From the NCBI GenBank assembly GCA_025352585.1, contig JANXTD010000678.1:1-10915 (forward strand): DNA of 10,915 nucleotides, given 5' to 3'. This DNA is from Fimbriiglobus sp. Its GTDB lineage: Bacteria > Planctomycetota > Planctomycetia > Gemmatales > Gemmataceae. Positions within the stretch are counted from its first letter, which is position 1. Every line of letters begins with the position of its first letter. Of this stretch, positions 1 to 7,700 are shown piece after piece. Below the pieces are notes generated by a model. It did no database searches. It had not been told where the DNA came from and saw nothing but the letters and a program-made list of their open reading frames with translations. The translations under genes were made by a program, and so were the position numbers.

Positions 1-1392
1 CGGCTTCGGCTCGTAGCCCAGCTCCTTCGCCCGCCGCCTCAGCCCCCGCTCCAACCGCTCGCGCACCTGCTCCGCGTAGGCCTCCTCCGTCTTCTTCACG
101 TAGGCCACCCCGTACCTCACCAGGCCGTAGACGATCCGCGCCAGCTTGTGCGCCGCCGCCGTGATCGCCTTCGGCGCCCCCAGCCGCGAACGCTGCCGGC
201 GCAGGTAGGCCCCGAGGTAGCCCTTGCTGCGGATCAGGCTCCAGGCCGCCAGCCGGAAGGCCCGGCCCGCCCGGTTCTTCCCCTTCCGCGTGCGGCTCGA
301 CTTCACCTTGCCCCCGGTCTGCTTGAACTGCGGGCAGAGCCCCAGCCAGCTCGCGAAGTGCCCCGCCGTCGGCCACTTCGCGAAGTCGCCCCCCAACTCG
401 CTCACGAGCGTGAGGGCGTTCACTTCGTCGATCCCCTCGATGGCCGTGAGGTCGACCCCGAGCACGAAGTCGAGGGCCGTCCGGACGTCGAAGGCGGGGT
501 CGTGCGGCTTCGTCCCGCGCACCCGCGGCTTCGGCGGCAGCGCCGGCAAGTCCGACTTCCGCTTCAGGGAGCGCAGGTGCGCCGCGATCTCCCCGTCCAG
601 TTCGGCGATGACCTCGCCGTACTTCTCCCACAGGCTCAGGCAGTGCCGGAGTTCGGAGACGAACTCCGGGCGGTAGCGGCCGTCGAGGGCCTCGGCGATC
701 GCCGCCTCGGCGCATTTGCAGCGGCGGTCGCGCAGCGCGGCCAGCGCCCGCGGGTCGCGTTCGCCCGCGGCGATGGCGCGGATGATCTTCAGGCCCGTGG
801 CCCCGGTGACGTCGCCGAGCACCTTCGTGAGCTTGAGGTTCATCAGCTCGAGCGCCTTCTGCATGCGCCGGATGTGCTGGCCCGACAGCCGGACGAAGTT
901 GGCCCGCTGGCGGACGTAGTCGCGCAGGGTCTGCGTGGCCCCGTCGGGCTGGAAGATGGGCGGCAGCAGTCCGTGGGCGTGGAGGCGGCGGATCCACTGG
1001 CGGTCGAGGCGGTCGGTCTTGGGCCGCCCCTTGATCTGCCGCGTGAAGGCGGGGGCGGTCATCACCGTCGTGAACCCGGCTTCGATGAGGGTGAGGAACA
1101 GCACGTGCCCGTAGACGCCGGAGGCTTCGAGGGCGACGGTGGTGACACCGCACTCGCGCAGCCACCCGACGAGGGCGCGGAGGCCGGGGGTGTGGGCGGG
1201 GAACTCGCGGACGGGGTCGGAGCCGTCGGGGGTCGATTCGACGCAGACCCAGCGGGTGGAGTCGCCGACGTCGAGGCCGGCGGCGTGGGCGTGCCGCACG
1301 GGCAGGGAGGCGAGTTCGGCGCACTCCCCGGCGGCGCGGCGGTCGGCGTCGGCGATCCGGGACGGGGGCGAGGGGGCTCGGGAGAGGGACAT
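1..1392 (-). CDS. IS110-family transposase (3' end outside window)
   Basis: This is a DEDD recombinase that moves the element through a bridge RNA joining donor and target DNA. The 464 codons present start at the ATG at 1392, which has a strong GGAGG 5 nt upstream. The N-terminal RuvC-like domain (about residues 38-200) has the expected acidic set: D41 in AGLDVGDS, E89 in VALEASGVY, and D127 and D130 in KTDRLD. A helical linker follows. The second domain (about 314-425) carries LTAIEGIDEVNALTLVSELG and HFASWLGLCP, as in the Transposase_20 family. At the SG(G) site, where the family usually has its nucleophilic serine, this protein reads KQTGG, so threonine T359 replaces serine; the alignment is from memory. 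Already longer than many IS110 transposases, it lacks a stop inside the window. Apart from T359 nothing suggests it is broken. Confidence 0.93.
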   Translation of the reverse strand, partial: MSLSRAPSPPSRIADADRRAAGECAELASLPVRHAHAAGLDVGDSTRWVCVESTPDGSDPVREFPAHTPGLRALVGWLRECGVTTVALEASGVYGHVLFLTLIEAGFTTVMTAPAFTRQIKGRPKTDRLDRQWIRRLHAHGLLPPIFQPDGATQTLRDYVRQRANFVRLSGQHIRRMQKALELMNLKLTKVLGDVTGATGLKIIRAIAAGERDPRALAALRDRRCKCAEAAIAEALDGRYRPEFVSELRHCLSLWEKYGEVIAELDGEIAAHLRSLKRKSDLPALPPKPRVRGTKPHDPAFDVRTALDFVLGVDLTAIEGIDEVNALTLVSELGGDFAKWPTAGHFASWLGLCPQFKQTGGKVKSSRTRKGKNRAGRAFRLAAWSLIRSKGYLGAYLRRQRSRLGAPKAITAAAHKLARIVYGLVRYGVAYVKKTEEAYAEQVRERLERGLRRRAKELGYEPKP

Positions 1393-1720
1393 GGGATCCT
1401 CCGGACGGGGAAAGGAAAAAGTGGCGTCGGGATGCGGCGGGGGGGTCGGCAGCGGGAACCAGCCGTCCCAACGGGATCGCACCGGAGTCGGCTACTGACA
1501 GGGGTGCGTCACCAACGAGTGGGCCGAAAATCGCCCCCCGACCCAAGCGAACCATCGGGCCGCGCGGAGGCGGCACCAGAAACGTGACGGGCGTGATCGC
1601 CGGACCCCGACGCCACGGATACGATAGGCGGGGCCGCCCCGAAGTTCCCGGCCGCCCGGGGCCCCCCACGAACCGGGCGCTGCAACTGGTTGACAGATAT
1701 TTCGACTGAGTCGCGGATGT
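1393..1720 (-). ncRNA. Candidate IS110 bridge RNA region
   Basis: This stretch lies directly upstream of the IS110 transposase and has no convincing gene. In the IS110 subgroup the bridge RNA is encoded in the non-coding end upstream of the transposase. Several short hairpins are visible on the transposase strand: a GC-rich one at about 1628-1667 with GGGGCC and GGCCCC arms; one at 1533-1560 with CCCGA/TCGGG arms around a 13-nt loop; and a small one near 1462-1475 (CCGT/ACGG, loop of 4). Large loops on stems fit a bridge RNA, but no guide/core match can be shown without the flanking target. RNA ends and promoter are undetermined. Confidence 0.3.
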
Positions 1721-1886
1721 GTTGAGGTTGCGTCGAAATCCCTGAAATACAAAGAAATTGCGGCGATTCGACGTAGGGATTGTACACCGGATACATTGAG
1801 TGTGAAAGGCCAACTCTGCCCTCTTTCTGCCCTCCCGTCTTTGTCCGCTTGTCCCATCTCGCGTGCATCCCGAGAATTTCACTGAA
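1721..1886. other. Intergenic stretch, no supported feature
   Basis: This is more AT-rich than its surroundings. Two minus-strand open frames cross it from about 1860 to 1495, but their compositions are unlike a protein and they overlap each other. A TACAAT that could serve as a -10 box lies on the minus strand near 1780, with no convincing -35 box. Nothing else is supported. Confidence 0.4.
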
Positions 1887-2082
1887 TTATGGCCTGTAGG
1901 ACGAACTGTGGTCGTACCGGCGGGCCGCGTCGTCTCGCCACTCCTTATTTATACGCCGCCAACTTCCGGTCGGGCGCAAACATCGCGTCCCGGTCGATAA
2001 AGTCCAGCAGCGGCTTCCCGACCGGAACCTTTCGCCGGAGCATTGACTCCAACATCACCAGCGAGTGACGGGCGGCTTCGTC
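1887..2082 (-). pseudogene. 3' remnant of a second Ser/Thr kinase gene
   Basis: The minus strand from 2082 encodes the C-terminal tail of a close relative of the intact kinase at 4737-8003. From DEAARHSLVMLESMLRRKVP through KPLLDFIDRDAMFAP to RKLAAYK, about 33 of 46 residues match residues 1038-1083 of the intact protein. The DNA is also clearly alike, for example the shared ACTCC-AACA and CTCGCCACTCCTT segments. The frame ends at a TAA (1945-1947) because about 4 nt have been added (TATAAATAAGGAG here, TACAAGGAG in the intact copy). If that is undone, reading continues through EWRDDAARRY to a TAA at 1887-1889. Kinase similarity stops abruptly at about 2083, where a transposase remnant begins on the other strand. 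The kinase domain, TM segment and most TPRs are gone, so this cannot be functional as a kinase. Confidence 0.8.
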
Positions 2083-2085
2083 GCG

Positions 2086-2336
2086 GGCGGGAAGCGGCGG
2101 GTGCGGATCGCCGCCGTGTCCGGGGCGTTCCCTGCAAGACGCATGACAAGAAGGTGTACGACCGCACGCGGGTGGTGGGCCCGCCGGGGGTGAAGCGGAC
2201 CGGGGACACGGCGTACCAGGGGACCGGCCGGTTCACACCGGCCGCTCGCCAAGATGGACACTTTTCGGCGAGCAGCCGGCGTGAGCAGGCCGGTGAATTC
2301 GGACTGCCGACGCATCGATTTGCCATAATCGGTTGC
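2086..2336 (+). pseudogene. Decayed IS5-type (DDE_Tnp_4-like) transposase fragment
   Basis: The clearest part is 2142-2226, reading HDKKVYDRTRV, a spacer, then GDTAYQGTG. This matches the HDKK-x-YD...GDTGYQG block around the second catalytic Asp of IS5/DDE_Tnp_4 transposases; the Asp codon is at 2205-2207. Just upstream, in another frame (2092-2133), KRRVRIAAVSGAF matches the strand that precedes HDKK in this family, so a 1-nt loss or 2-nt gain lies at about 2134-2141. Downstream, SRREQ...HRFAIIG (to about 2336) faintly resembles the Arg-rich helix with the catalytic Glu (usually R-x-x-VEH-x-I), but the Glu is not preserved. The first catalytic Asp and the N-terminal domain are absent. No terminal repeats were found. 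Family assignment is from motifs recalled, not a search. Confidence 0.6.
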
Positions 2337-2379
2337 CGCACCAACCCGGTTCGGGAGCACCCCATCGTCCGGGGAAAGG

Positions 2380-3279
2380 TCACTTGTCCGGCGCGAGCAA
2401 GATCGCGTTCAGCCACTCGATGAACTCGCGGTCGGCTTTCAGCTTGGCGGTGTAATACGGCACGTAATACCCCATGCGGAACTGCTGGTTGATCCCCTCG
2501 TTGACCTCGGCTTCCAGACGCGACTTCGGCGCAGGAAAATCGAGCGGCGCATTCAGTTCCCGAAGCAGCTTCGTCGTCGTCTTCACCGAATCCTTCGACA
2601 CGTCGAGCATTTCGAGGATGGTCGCTCGCTCGGTGCGGCGGTGTTCCAAGAGCACTTCTCGCACCGCCGTGAGTTGCTCCTTTTCGAGCTGCGCTTCCTG
2701 GGCAACTAACAGGCAGCACTCGACGAACGCGGCTCGATTCTCCGCTTCGGCCGCCTTCTTCAACTCCGCGTCGCGCGAGACGGCGTAGGCCCACGCCGCG
2801 GCGTATAAGCGCAGCGTCTTCTTTCGCGCTGCCGCGTCGAGCAAGCCAGCCGCCGGCACCCAACTCGGATGGAGGACGATCTTCTCTTTCAGCCATGTCG
2901 ACTCTTCATCGGCCGACGTGCGGTGCTTGGCCGGCTCGGCGACCGATGCTAGGCAGCGGCACTTCCACTTCAAGATGCGGAACGATTTCTTGAACGGGTA
3001 TTCCTTGATCACGAGATCGACGTCGTCGAGCGCGGCCGCATACTCGCCCTTGAAGTACCTCGCCGTCGCGCGAAGCCCGAGAGCGTCGGGGTCGATCTTG
3101 CCCTTCTTGGCTTTGATCTGCTCGTTGGCCGCGTCGATTTGGGCATCGAGGACGCGAGTCAAGTGATCGATGTCGCCGGTTTGCTTCGGGGACGGCCCCG
3201 GCCGAGGTTCGTCGGCCGCCGCACAGCCGAACGCGGCGAGAGCAACGAACAGAACGACGCATCGCGACGGTGCAACCAT
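2380..3279 (-). CDS. Exported TPR-like protein of unknown function
   Basis: A 299-residue protein. I chose the ATG at 3279: it has GGAG 8 nt upstream and gives a compact signal sequence (MVAPSR, then a hydrophobic run to about residue 18). A GTG at 3297 would add six residues. The signal ends AAFGC-AAADE, so it could be a lipoprotein with an imperfect lipobox at C19, or be cut after AAA by signal peptidase I. After a Pro-rich linker, residues 63-98 (DALGLRATARYF...EYAAALDDVDLVIKEYP) look like one tetratricopeptide repeat. The rest (about 130-299) is charged and helical, with KKAAEAENRAA and REVLLEHRRTERATI, and ends FIEWLNAILLAPDK. I do not recognise a named family. It is downstream of and co-oriented with the sigma/kinase pair, now separated from it by IS630. 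A role in the same pathway is conceivable but unproven. Confidence 0.75.
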   Translation of the reverse strand: MVAPSRCVVLFVALAAFGCAAADEPRPGPSPKQTGDIDHLTRVLDAQIDAANEQIKAKKGKIDPDALGLRATARYFKGEYAAALDDVDLVIKEYPFKKSFRILKWKCRCLASVAEPAKHRTSADEESTWLKEKIVLHPSWVPAAGLLDAAARKKTLRLYAAAWAYAVSRDAELKKAAEAENRAAFVECCLLVAQEAQLEKEQLTAVREVLLEHRRTERATILEMLDVSKDSVKTTTKLLRELNAPLDFPAPKSRLEAEVNEGINQQFRMGYYVPYYTAKLKADREFIEWLNAILLAPDK

Positions 3280-3316
3280 GGCGAGAACTCCGATCACTGT
3301 GGAAGAGGAACCGAGG

Positions 3317-3340
3317 TGGAGTACGCCGGCCCTTCACGCG
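3317..3340. repeat. Copy 1 of a 24-bp repeat upstream of a minus-strand gene
   Basis: TGGAGTACGCCGGCCC followed by TTCACGCG. The first 16 bases recur exactly at 9238-9253, and the next eight differ at two positions (CTGACGCG). This copy ends 38 nt upstream of the ATG of the exported TPR-like protein, and the other is 169 nt upstream of the sigma factor start; both have the same orientation. It could be a shared regulatory site or a trace of a mobile repeat. Confidence 0.5.
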
Positions 3341-3458
3341 GTTATTTCGGTTTGGCGTCGGCCGCGAGTCCTGGTCCTTGGAATTCGCTATGACGGCGGC
3401 CTTGATCGGGCGCTGGCGGCGCGGGTCAGCCCTTTCAGACTCGTCATCTTCGCGCCTA

Positions 3459-3475
3459 GTGCCGGATCAGATCGC
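3459..3475 (+). repeat. IS630 left terminal inverted repeat
   Basis: GTGCCGGATCAGATCGC pairs with the right end at 4611-4627 with two mismatches. It is preceded by the TA target dinucleotide at 3457-3458. The transposase ATG follows 38 bp inside the repeat. Confidence 0.9.
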
Positions 3476-3513
3476 TTGGTGTGCCATTCCGTCGGTCGGC
3501 ATAAGCTAACCCG

Positions 3514-4619
3514 ATGACACCAACCATGCTGGTCCGCGAACTGACGGCCGACGAGCGGCAGGCCCTCCGGCGTGGCCTCCGGTCGGCCGACGGGTTCACC
3601 GTCCGCCGCTCCCAAGCCCTCCTCGCCAGCGCCGGCGGGGCCGGGCCGGCGGTCGTCGGAACCGCCGTCGGGCTGTCCGCCCAAGCCGTCCGCAACGCGA
3701 TCCGGGCGTTCCACGCCGACGGGCTCGGGTGCCTCACTCGCAAGCCGCCGGTGGCCAAAGCCCCGGCTCGCGTCTGGGACCGCACGCACGACGACGGCCT
3801 CAAGGACCTGCTCCACCGCCGGCCCCGGGAGTTCGGGAAGCCCACGAGCCTGTGGACGCTCGCCCTGGCGGCCGAAGTCTGTCACGCCCGGGGGTGGACG
3901 ACCCGGCGGCTGACGGCCGAGGGGATGCGGGGCGTGCTCGCCCGGCTCGGCATCGGGTGGACGCGGGCCAAGCACTGGATCACCAGTCCGGACCCCGACT
4001 ACGCCAAGAAAAAAAACTGCGGGATCGGCTGATCGCCCGGGCCGCGGGCAACCCCGATTGGGTGGTCGGGTTCCAGGACGAGTGTTGGTGGACGCGGCTG
4101 GCCCAACCCGACCTCTTCGCGTGGGCGGCCGGCGACCCGCTCCGACTCGGGGCCAACGCCCGCGACCCCAAGGGGGCGGGCGGGCGGGAAGCGGTCGCCT
4201 GCTACGGGGTTCTGCGGTCCGACACCGGCGGGATGATGCTCCGGTTCTGTGAGGGGCGGCCGGTGAGTGCGACCACCGAGGAGTTCCTCGGATGGGTGTG
4301 TGGGCAACTGGCGGGCGAGGGGAAGAACGTGTTCGTCCTCGTCTGGGACAACGCCGCCTGGCACGTGAGCAAGCGGGTCCGGCAATGGGTCGAGCGGCAC
4401 AACCGGCGGGTGCGGCGGGCCAAGAGCGGGTGCCGCATCCGGGTGTGCGGGCTGCCGGTGAAGGCCCCGTGGCTGAACCCGATCGAGCCGAAGTGGGTGC
4501 ACGGCAAGCGGGCCATCGTCGAACCGGACCGGAAGTTGTCGGCGGACGAGGTGCGGCAGCGGGCGTGCGACTATTACGGGTGCAAGCCCCAACCACTCTT
4601 GGCAAAGCCGGCGACCTGA
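3514..4619 (+). CDS. IS630-family transposase, expressed by -1 frameshifting
   Basis: A DDE transposase that cuts and pastes the element into TA sites. The first frame (3514-4032) carries an N-terminal helix-turn-helix, with VGLSAQAVRNAIRAFHADGL around residues 52-71. The catalytic core lies in the -1 frame, open from upstream of the shift to 4619: D in VVGFQDECWW, D in VFVLVWDNAAWH, and E in APWLNPIEPKW. The frames join at AAG AAA AAA AAC, where A AAA AAC at 4011-4017 is a classical -1 slippery heptamer. Slipping there gives a product of about 368 residues, normal for the family. A small hairpin (CGGG-ATC/GAT-CGCCCG) starts about 3 nt after the heptamer, closer than usual for a stimulator. 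A simple indel in the eight-A run is the alternative. Without the shift the product ends 5 codons later and lacks the DDE triad. Confidence 0.9.
4011..4017 (+). promoter_or_regulatory. A AAA AAC slippery heptamer for -1 frameshifting
   Basis: In the frame of the first transposase ORF this reads A|AAA|AAC. A tRNA slip to the -1 frame pairs with AAA AAA and continues with CTG CGG into the DDE domain. The eight-A run (4009-4016) would also permit transcriptional slippage. Two-frame IS630 transposases are known; use of this site is inferred. Confidence 0.65.
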
Positions 4620-4627
4620 TCCTGCAC
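4611..4627 (-). repeat. IS630 right terminal inverted repeat
   Basis: GCGACCTGATCCTGCAC is the imperfect inverse of 3459-3475 and is followed by TA at 4628-4629. The transposase stop TGA (4617-4619) is embedded in it, so the coding region runs into the element end. Confidence 0.9.
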
Positions 4628-4736
4628 TAGGGGAGCGGCCGGGGCAGGTTCCAGGTCCCTCAGCCCGCCCGGAGATTCTCTCGGCGTGCGATCCCTTCGG
4701 TTCCTCGTCGGGAAAAAGTGGGCTTGTCGAGTGGCA
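4628..4736. other. Short intergenic stretch after the kinase stop
   Basis: Before the IS630 insertion this was continuous with 3280-3458. CCGGG/CCCGG arms near 4640-4673 could form a hairpin, but no T-run follows on the minus strand, so I do not call a terminator. Nothing else is visible. Confidence 0.3.
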
Positions 4737-7700
4737 CTATTTCACGGTCGGGGCCATGGCGTCTCGCCACTCCTTGTATGCCGCCAACTTCCTTACGGGC
4801 GCAAACACCGCGTCCTTCTCAATGAAATCCAACAGGGGCTTCCTAAAGGGAACCTTCCGTTGGAGGATTGACTCCAACAACGCTAACGATTGACGCGAGG
4901 CTTCGTCACTCACGGGCGGGAGTAGCTTGTCGTGCCCCGCGATTCGCGCCCACAAGAAGGCCAAGGGGTAAAGTTGGTCTTGCGGGACGTCCTGCCCAAG
5001 CGGTTCGAGCAATCGCATCGCTTCCGCGGGCTTGCCCGCGTTGTACCGCATCCAGGAAGCCTTTTCGCGGTACTCGCTACTAACACGCGGATTCTGTTTG
5101 GGGTTCATCAATTTCAGAGCAACCTCCCAGTCGTCGCCTGCCTCATCCCAGCGTTTAGCACCCTCGTACCGCTGCGCCCGGCGCTGGTGCAAGCTCATCC
5201 GAGCGGCAATTTCGGTCTGAGCCGTCTTCCCCAGCGACCTCGTCAACAAGTCAATGATGACCAGGTCGTTTTTCGCGCGGACGTAGGTATTTTTGCTGAG
5301 GTAATCACTGTGAAGATCATAAATTATCGTCAGTTGATTCAAGGCGTGAATCACTTCGAGATGGGGGTGCTTCTCCAGAACGGTCGCGCTGGAATACGCC
5401 TCCGTAATGCGCCCGTCCAGTGCTCGCGCCTCGGCGGCATTGAGTTGGTCGCGCCAAGCCTCGGCCGGCGCGGCGAGTTTGGCGGCGTCATCGGCATCCA
5501 GGGCGGCTTCACGGTATCGCCCCAAGGCCATCTGCCACCGGGTGCGGTCCCGGTACCGCTCGCGGAGGAAGTCGGGCTGTCGGTGCTTGTCTCGGCCCTG
5601 CCAGGCTTTGATCAGGGCGATACCCTCATCATGGTCGCGCAGCGCCTCCGCGAACCTTTTCAGTCCCGCGAAGGCTTGCGCCCTCCGCGAGTAACAGTCG
5701 AGCAAGCCATCCCAGTCGTTAAGGCGAGGCTGCTGCGACCCGCGGTAGAGTGGGCCTAGCGTGGAAATCACTTTCGCCGCCCAGACTGCGACATCCGTAG
5801 GGACGCTCTGGGCGTGCAGGATCTCCCGTTGGATGCCGGCGAGTTGGCGGGCAAACTGGTTGTTCCGAGGGTTGAGGTTTGCCAGCCGCTCCGTCACTGG
5901 CAGCACGGCCATCAGGAGTTCCATCGCCCGGTCCGGCTGGTTATTTGCCCTGGCGTGGTTGATGAGGAGTCGATGCGCCAGATACCATTCGACCTCGTCG
6001 CGGAGGTCGTCGCCATCCTTGCCGACCATGTCCCGCAGTGTCGATACGGAGACGGCGGCGCACTCGCGGCCGGCCTCGGCCTCCCCGGTGTTCGTCAAAT
6101 AATAGGCCATACTGTTACACACTTGGGCCAGTTCGCTGCGATGCTTTGGCTCCCGAGGGTCCTGCTCAAGCGTCTTCACCTGCCAGCGACGGGCGGCCTC
6201 GAACGCCACCCGCGCGCGGGGGTGGTCATTCTGGTCGCGGGCGATCACCGCCAGTCGGTAATTCGCGGCGGCTTGCTGGGCGAGATACTCCGTCCGTGCG
6301 TCGATCCGCGTGACCTCCTCCCACAGGCCCACCGCCCGCTCGCATAGCTCATTCGCCTCCTTCTTGTTCGCTCGCGCGGCCGGGGCGCGTTCATGATGGA
6401 CCTGGAATCCGGCCGAACTGAACGCTTCGGCGAGGCACGCCCGGTAAGCGACTGTGTCAGGGTGGTCCGCGGTTAGACCCTCGAACAGATCGATCGCCGT
6501 GCGGACTTGGCTAATGCCCTCCTGCGATTCGCCCAGCAGGCGGTGCAACTCACCAAGTCGCATGTGGGCCAGCCCGTTGCGGTGCCGCACCTCCGGCCGG
6601 TCGCTGTTGCGGTCGATCAGGCTGCGGAACCCCTCAATGGCGTCGCGTAGCAACCTCCGCGAGCCCGTAGTCGGCTTGCCGTGAGCGATCATTTCATTCT
6701 CGACCATCCCGATCAGGCGCTCGTGCGAGGCCAGGGACTTTTCCAGGGCGTCGCGGGAGCGCTCGGCTTCGTGGAGGGCAACGCCGGCGCTCTGATCGGC
6801 CCGCGTCGCCTCGGATCTGGCTCGCGACATCTGCCACAAGCTGAAGGCCAAGCCGAGTGTCAGCGCGGCGACAATCCCGACCGCCGCCCGCACGACGACA
6901 CGCCTCCGGCGACGTTGCTCCACATCGCGCACGGCGGCCGCCGCCCGCTCCGTTTCCGCCGCCCGCAGTTGCTGGGTGATGCGGTGCCGGTAGTCGGCCA
7001 CCCATTCGGCCACGGCACCGCCGTTCGCCGGACGATCACTCGGATCGATCGATAGGCAACGTATGGCGAGGCCGATCAACTCCGACTCGGCACCGCACGC
7101 CGCGAGGTGACCGCGGATTCCACTCAGGTCGCCGGCCGCAGCGGCCTCGAGGACGTCGTCTCGTGAGACCCCGGAGTAGACCGGTTGGCCGGTGAGCACG
7201 AACGCCAGCAATCCCCCCAGACCGAACACGTCGGCGCGGGCATCGACGGCTTCGACGCGCGCTTGTTCCGGTGCCATGAACGACGGCGTGCCGACGATGC
7301 TGCCGAGTTGCGACGCATCCACCGACGCGGGGGATGGATCGGCCGAGTCTTCAGCCGTTTCCACCAGTTCCTTAGCCAAGCCCCAGTCCATGACCTGAAC
7401 TTCGCCGAACTCGCCGACCATGACGTTCTGGGGCTTCAGGTCGCGGTGGATGATGCCGTGGGCGTGGGCGTACCCCACGGCCCGGGCTACGGATTCGAAG
7501 GTGTCGAGGAGTCCGGCGGCACCGTGCGGTTGCGCGTCCAGCGTCTGACCCCGGATCAGCTTCATCGCGAGGTAAGGTCGGCCGTCCGGCAGCGTGCCGA
7601 CGCGGTGAATGGGCGGAATGCCGGGGTGCTGCAACCGCCCGGCGATTCGCGCTTCTCGCAGGAATCGGCCTCGCGCGGCCGGCGACCCGGCGAGTTTCGT

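Larger units (their letters stand above)
1..1720 (-). mobile_element. IS110-family insertion sequence (partial; right boundary approximate)
   Basis: The element is defined by its transposase, which runs off the left edge of the window, and by the non-coding DNA upstream of it. IS110 elements have no long terminal inverted repeats and their ends are set by short core sequences matched by a bridge RNA, so the outer boundary cannot be read from one copy. I place it near 1720 because the GC-rich, hairpin-rich character of the non-coding stretch gives way there to more AT-rich sequence. The boundary is a guess; the identity of the element is not. Confidence 0.5.
3459..4627 (+). mobile_element. Complete IS630-family insertion sequence
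   Basis: A self-contained element of 1169 bp. The left end GTGCCGGATCAGATCGC (3459-3475) and the reverse complement of the right end, GTGCAGGATCAGGTCGC (4611-4627), match at 15 of 17 positions. The element is flanked on both sides by TA (3457-3458 and 4628-4629), the target duplication typical of IS630/Tc1-type elements. One transposase in two overlapping frames fills the interior, and its stop codon lies inside the right inverted repeat. Intact ends, intact catalytic residues and a clean TA duplication suggest a recent insertion. It sits between the kinase gene and the exported TPR-like gene, and removing it leaves only about 290 bp between them. Confidence 0.93.

Noticed and set aside
148..1587. 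479-residue plus-strand open frame
   Set aside because: It is antisense to the IS110 transposase, whose minus-strand frame has the DEDD residues and a ribosome site; the composition is R/P/G-rich with no domain.
1492..1868. Two overlapping minus-strand open frames of about 120 residues
   Set aside because: They overlap in different frames, have no recognisable domain or ribosome site, and cover the likely non-coding end of IS110.
1949..2896. 315-residue minus-strand open frame
   Set aside because: It overlaps the exported TPR-like gene, the transposase remnant and the kinase remnant in a frame matching none of them.
3280..3297. GTG start at 3297 for the exported TPR-like protein
   Set aside because: The ATG at 3279 has better spacing to GGAG and gives a more typical signal peptide.
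3388..4605. 405-residue minus-strand open frame
   Set aside because: It is antisense to the IS630 transposase and crosses the element's left end; extreme P/R/A content.
4640..4673. Possible rho-independent terminator after the kinase
   Set aside because: Only 5-bp outer arms with a poor interior stem, and no T-run on the minus strand.
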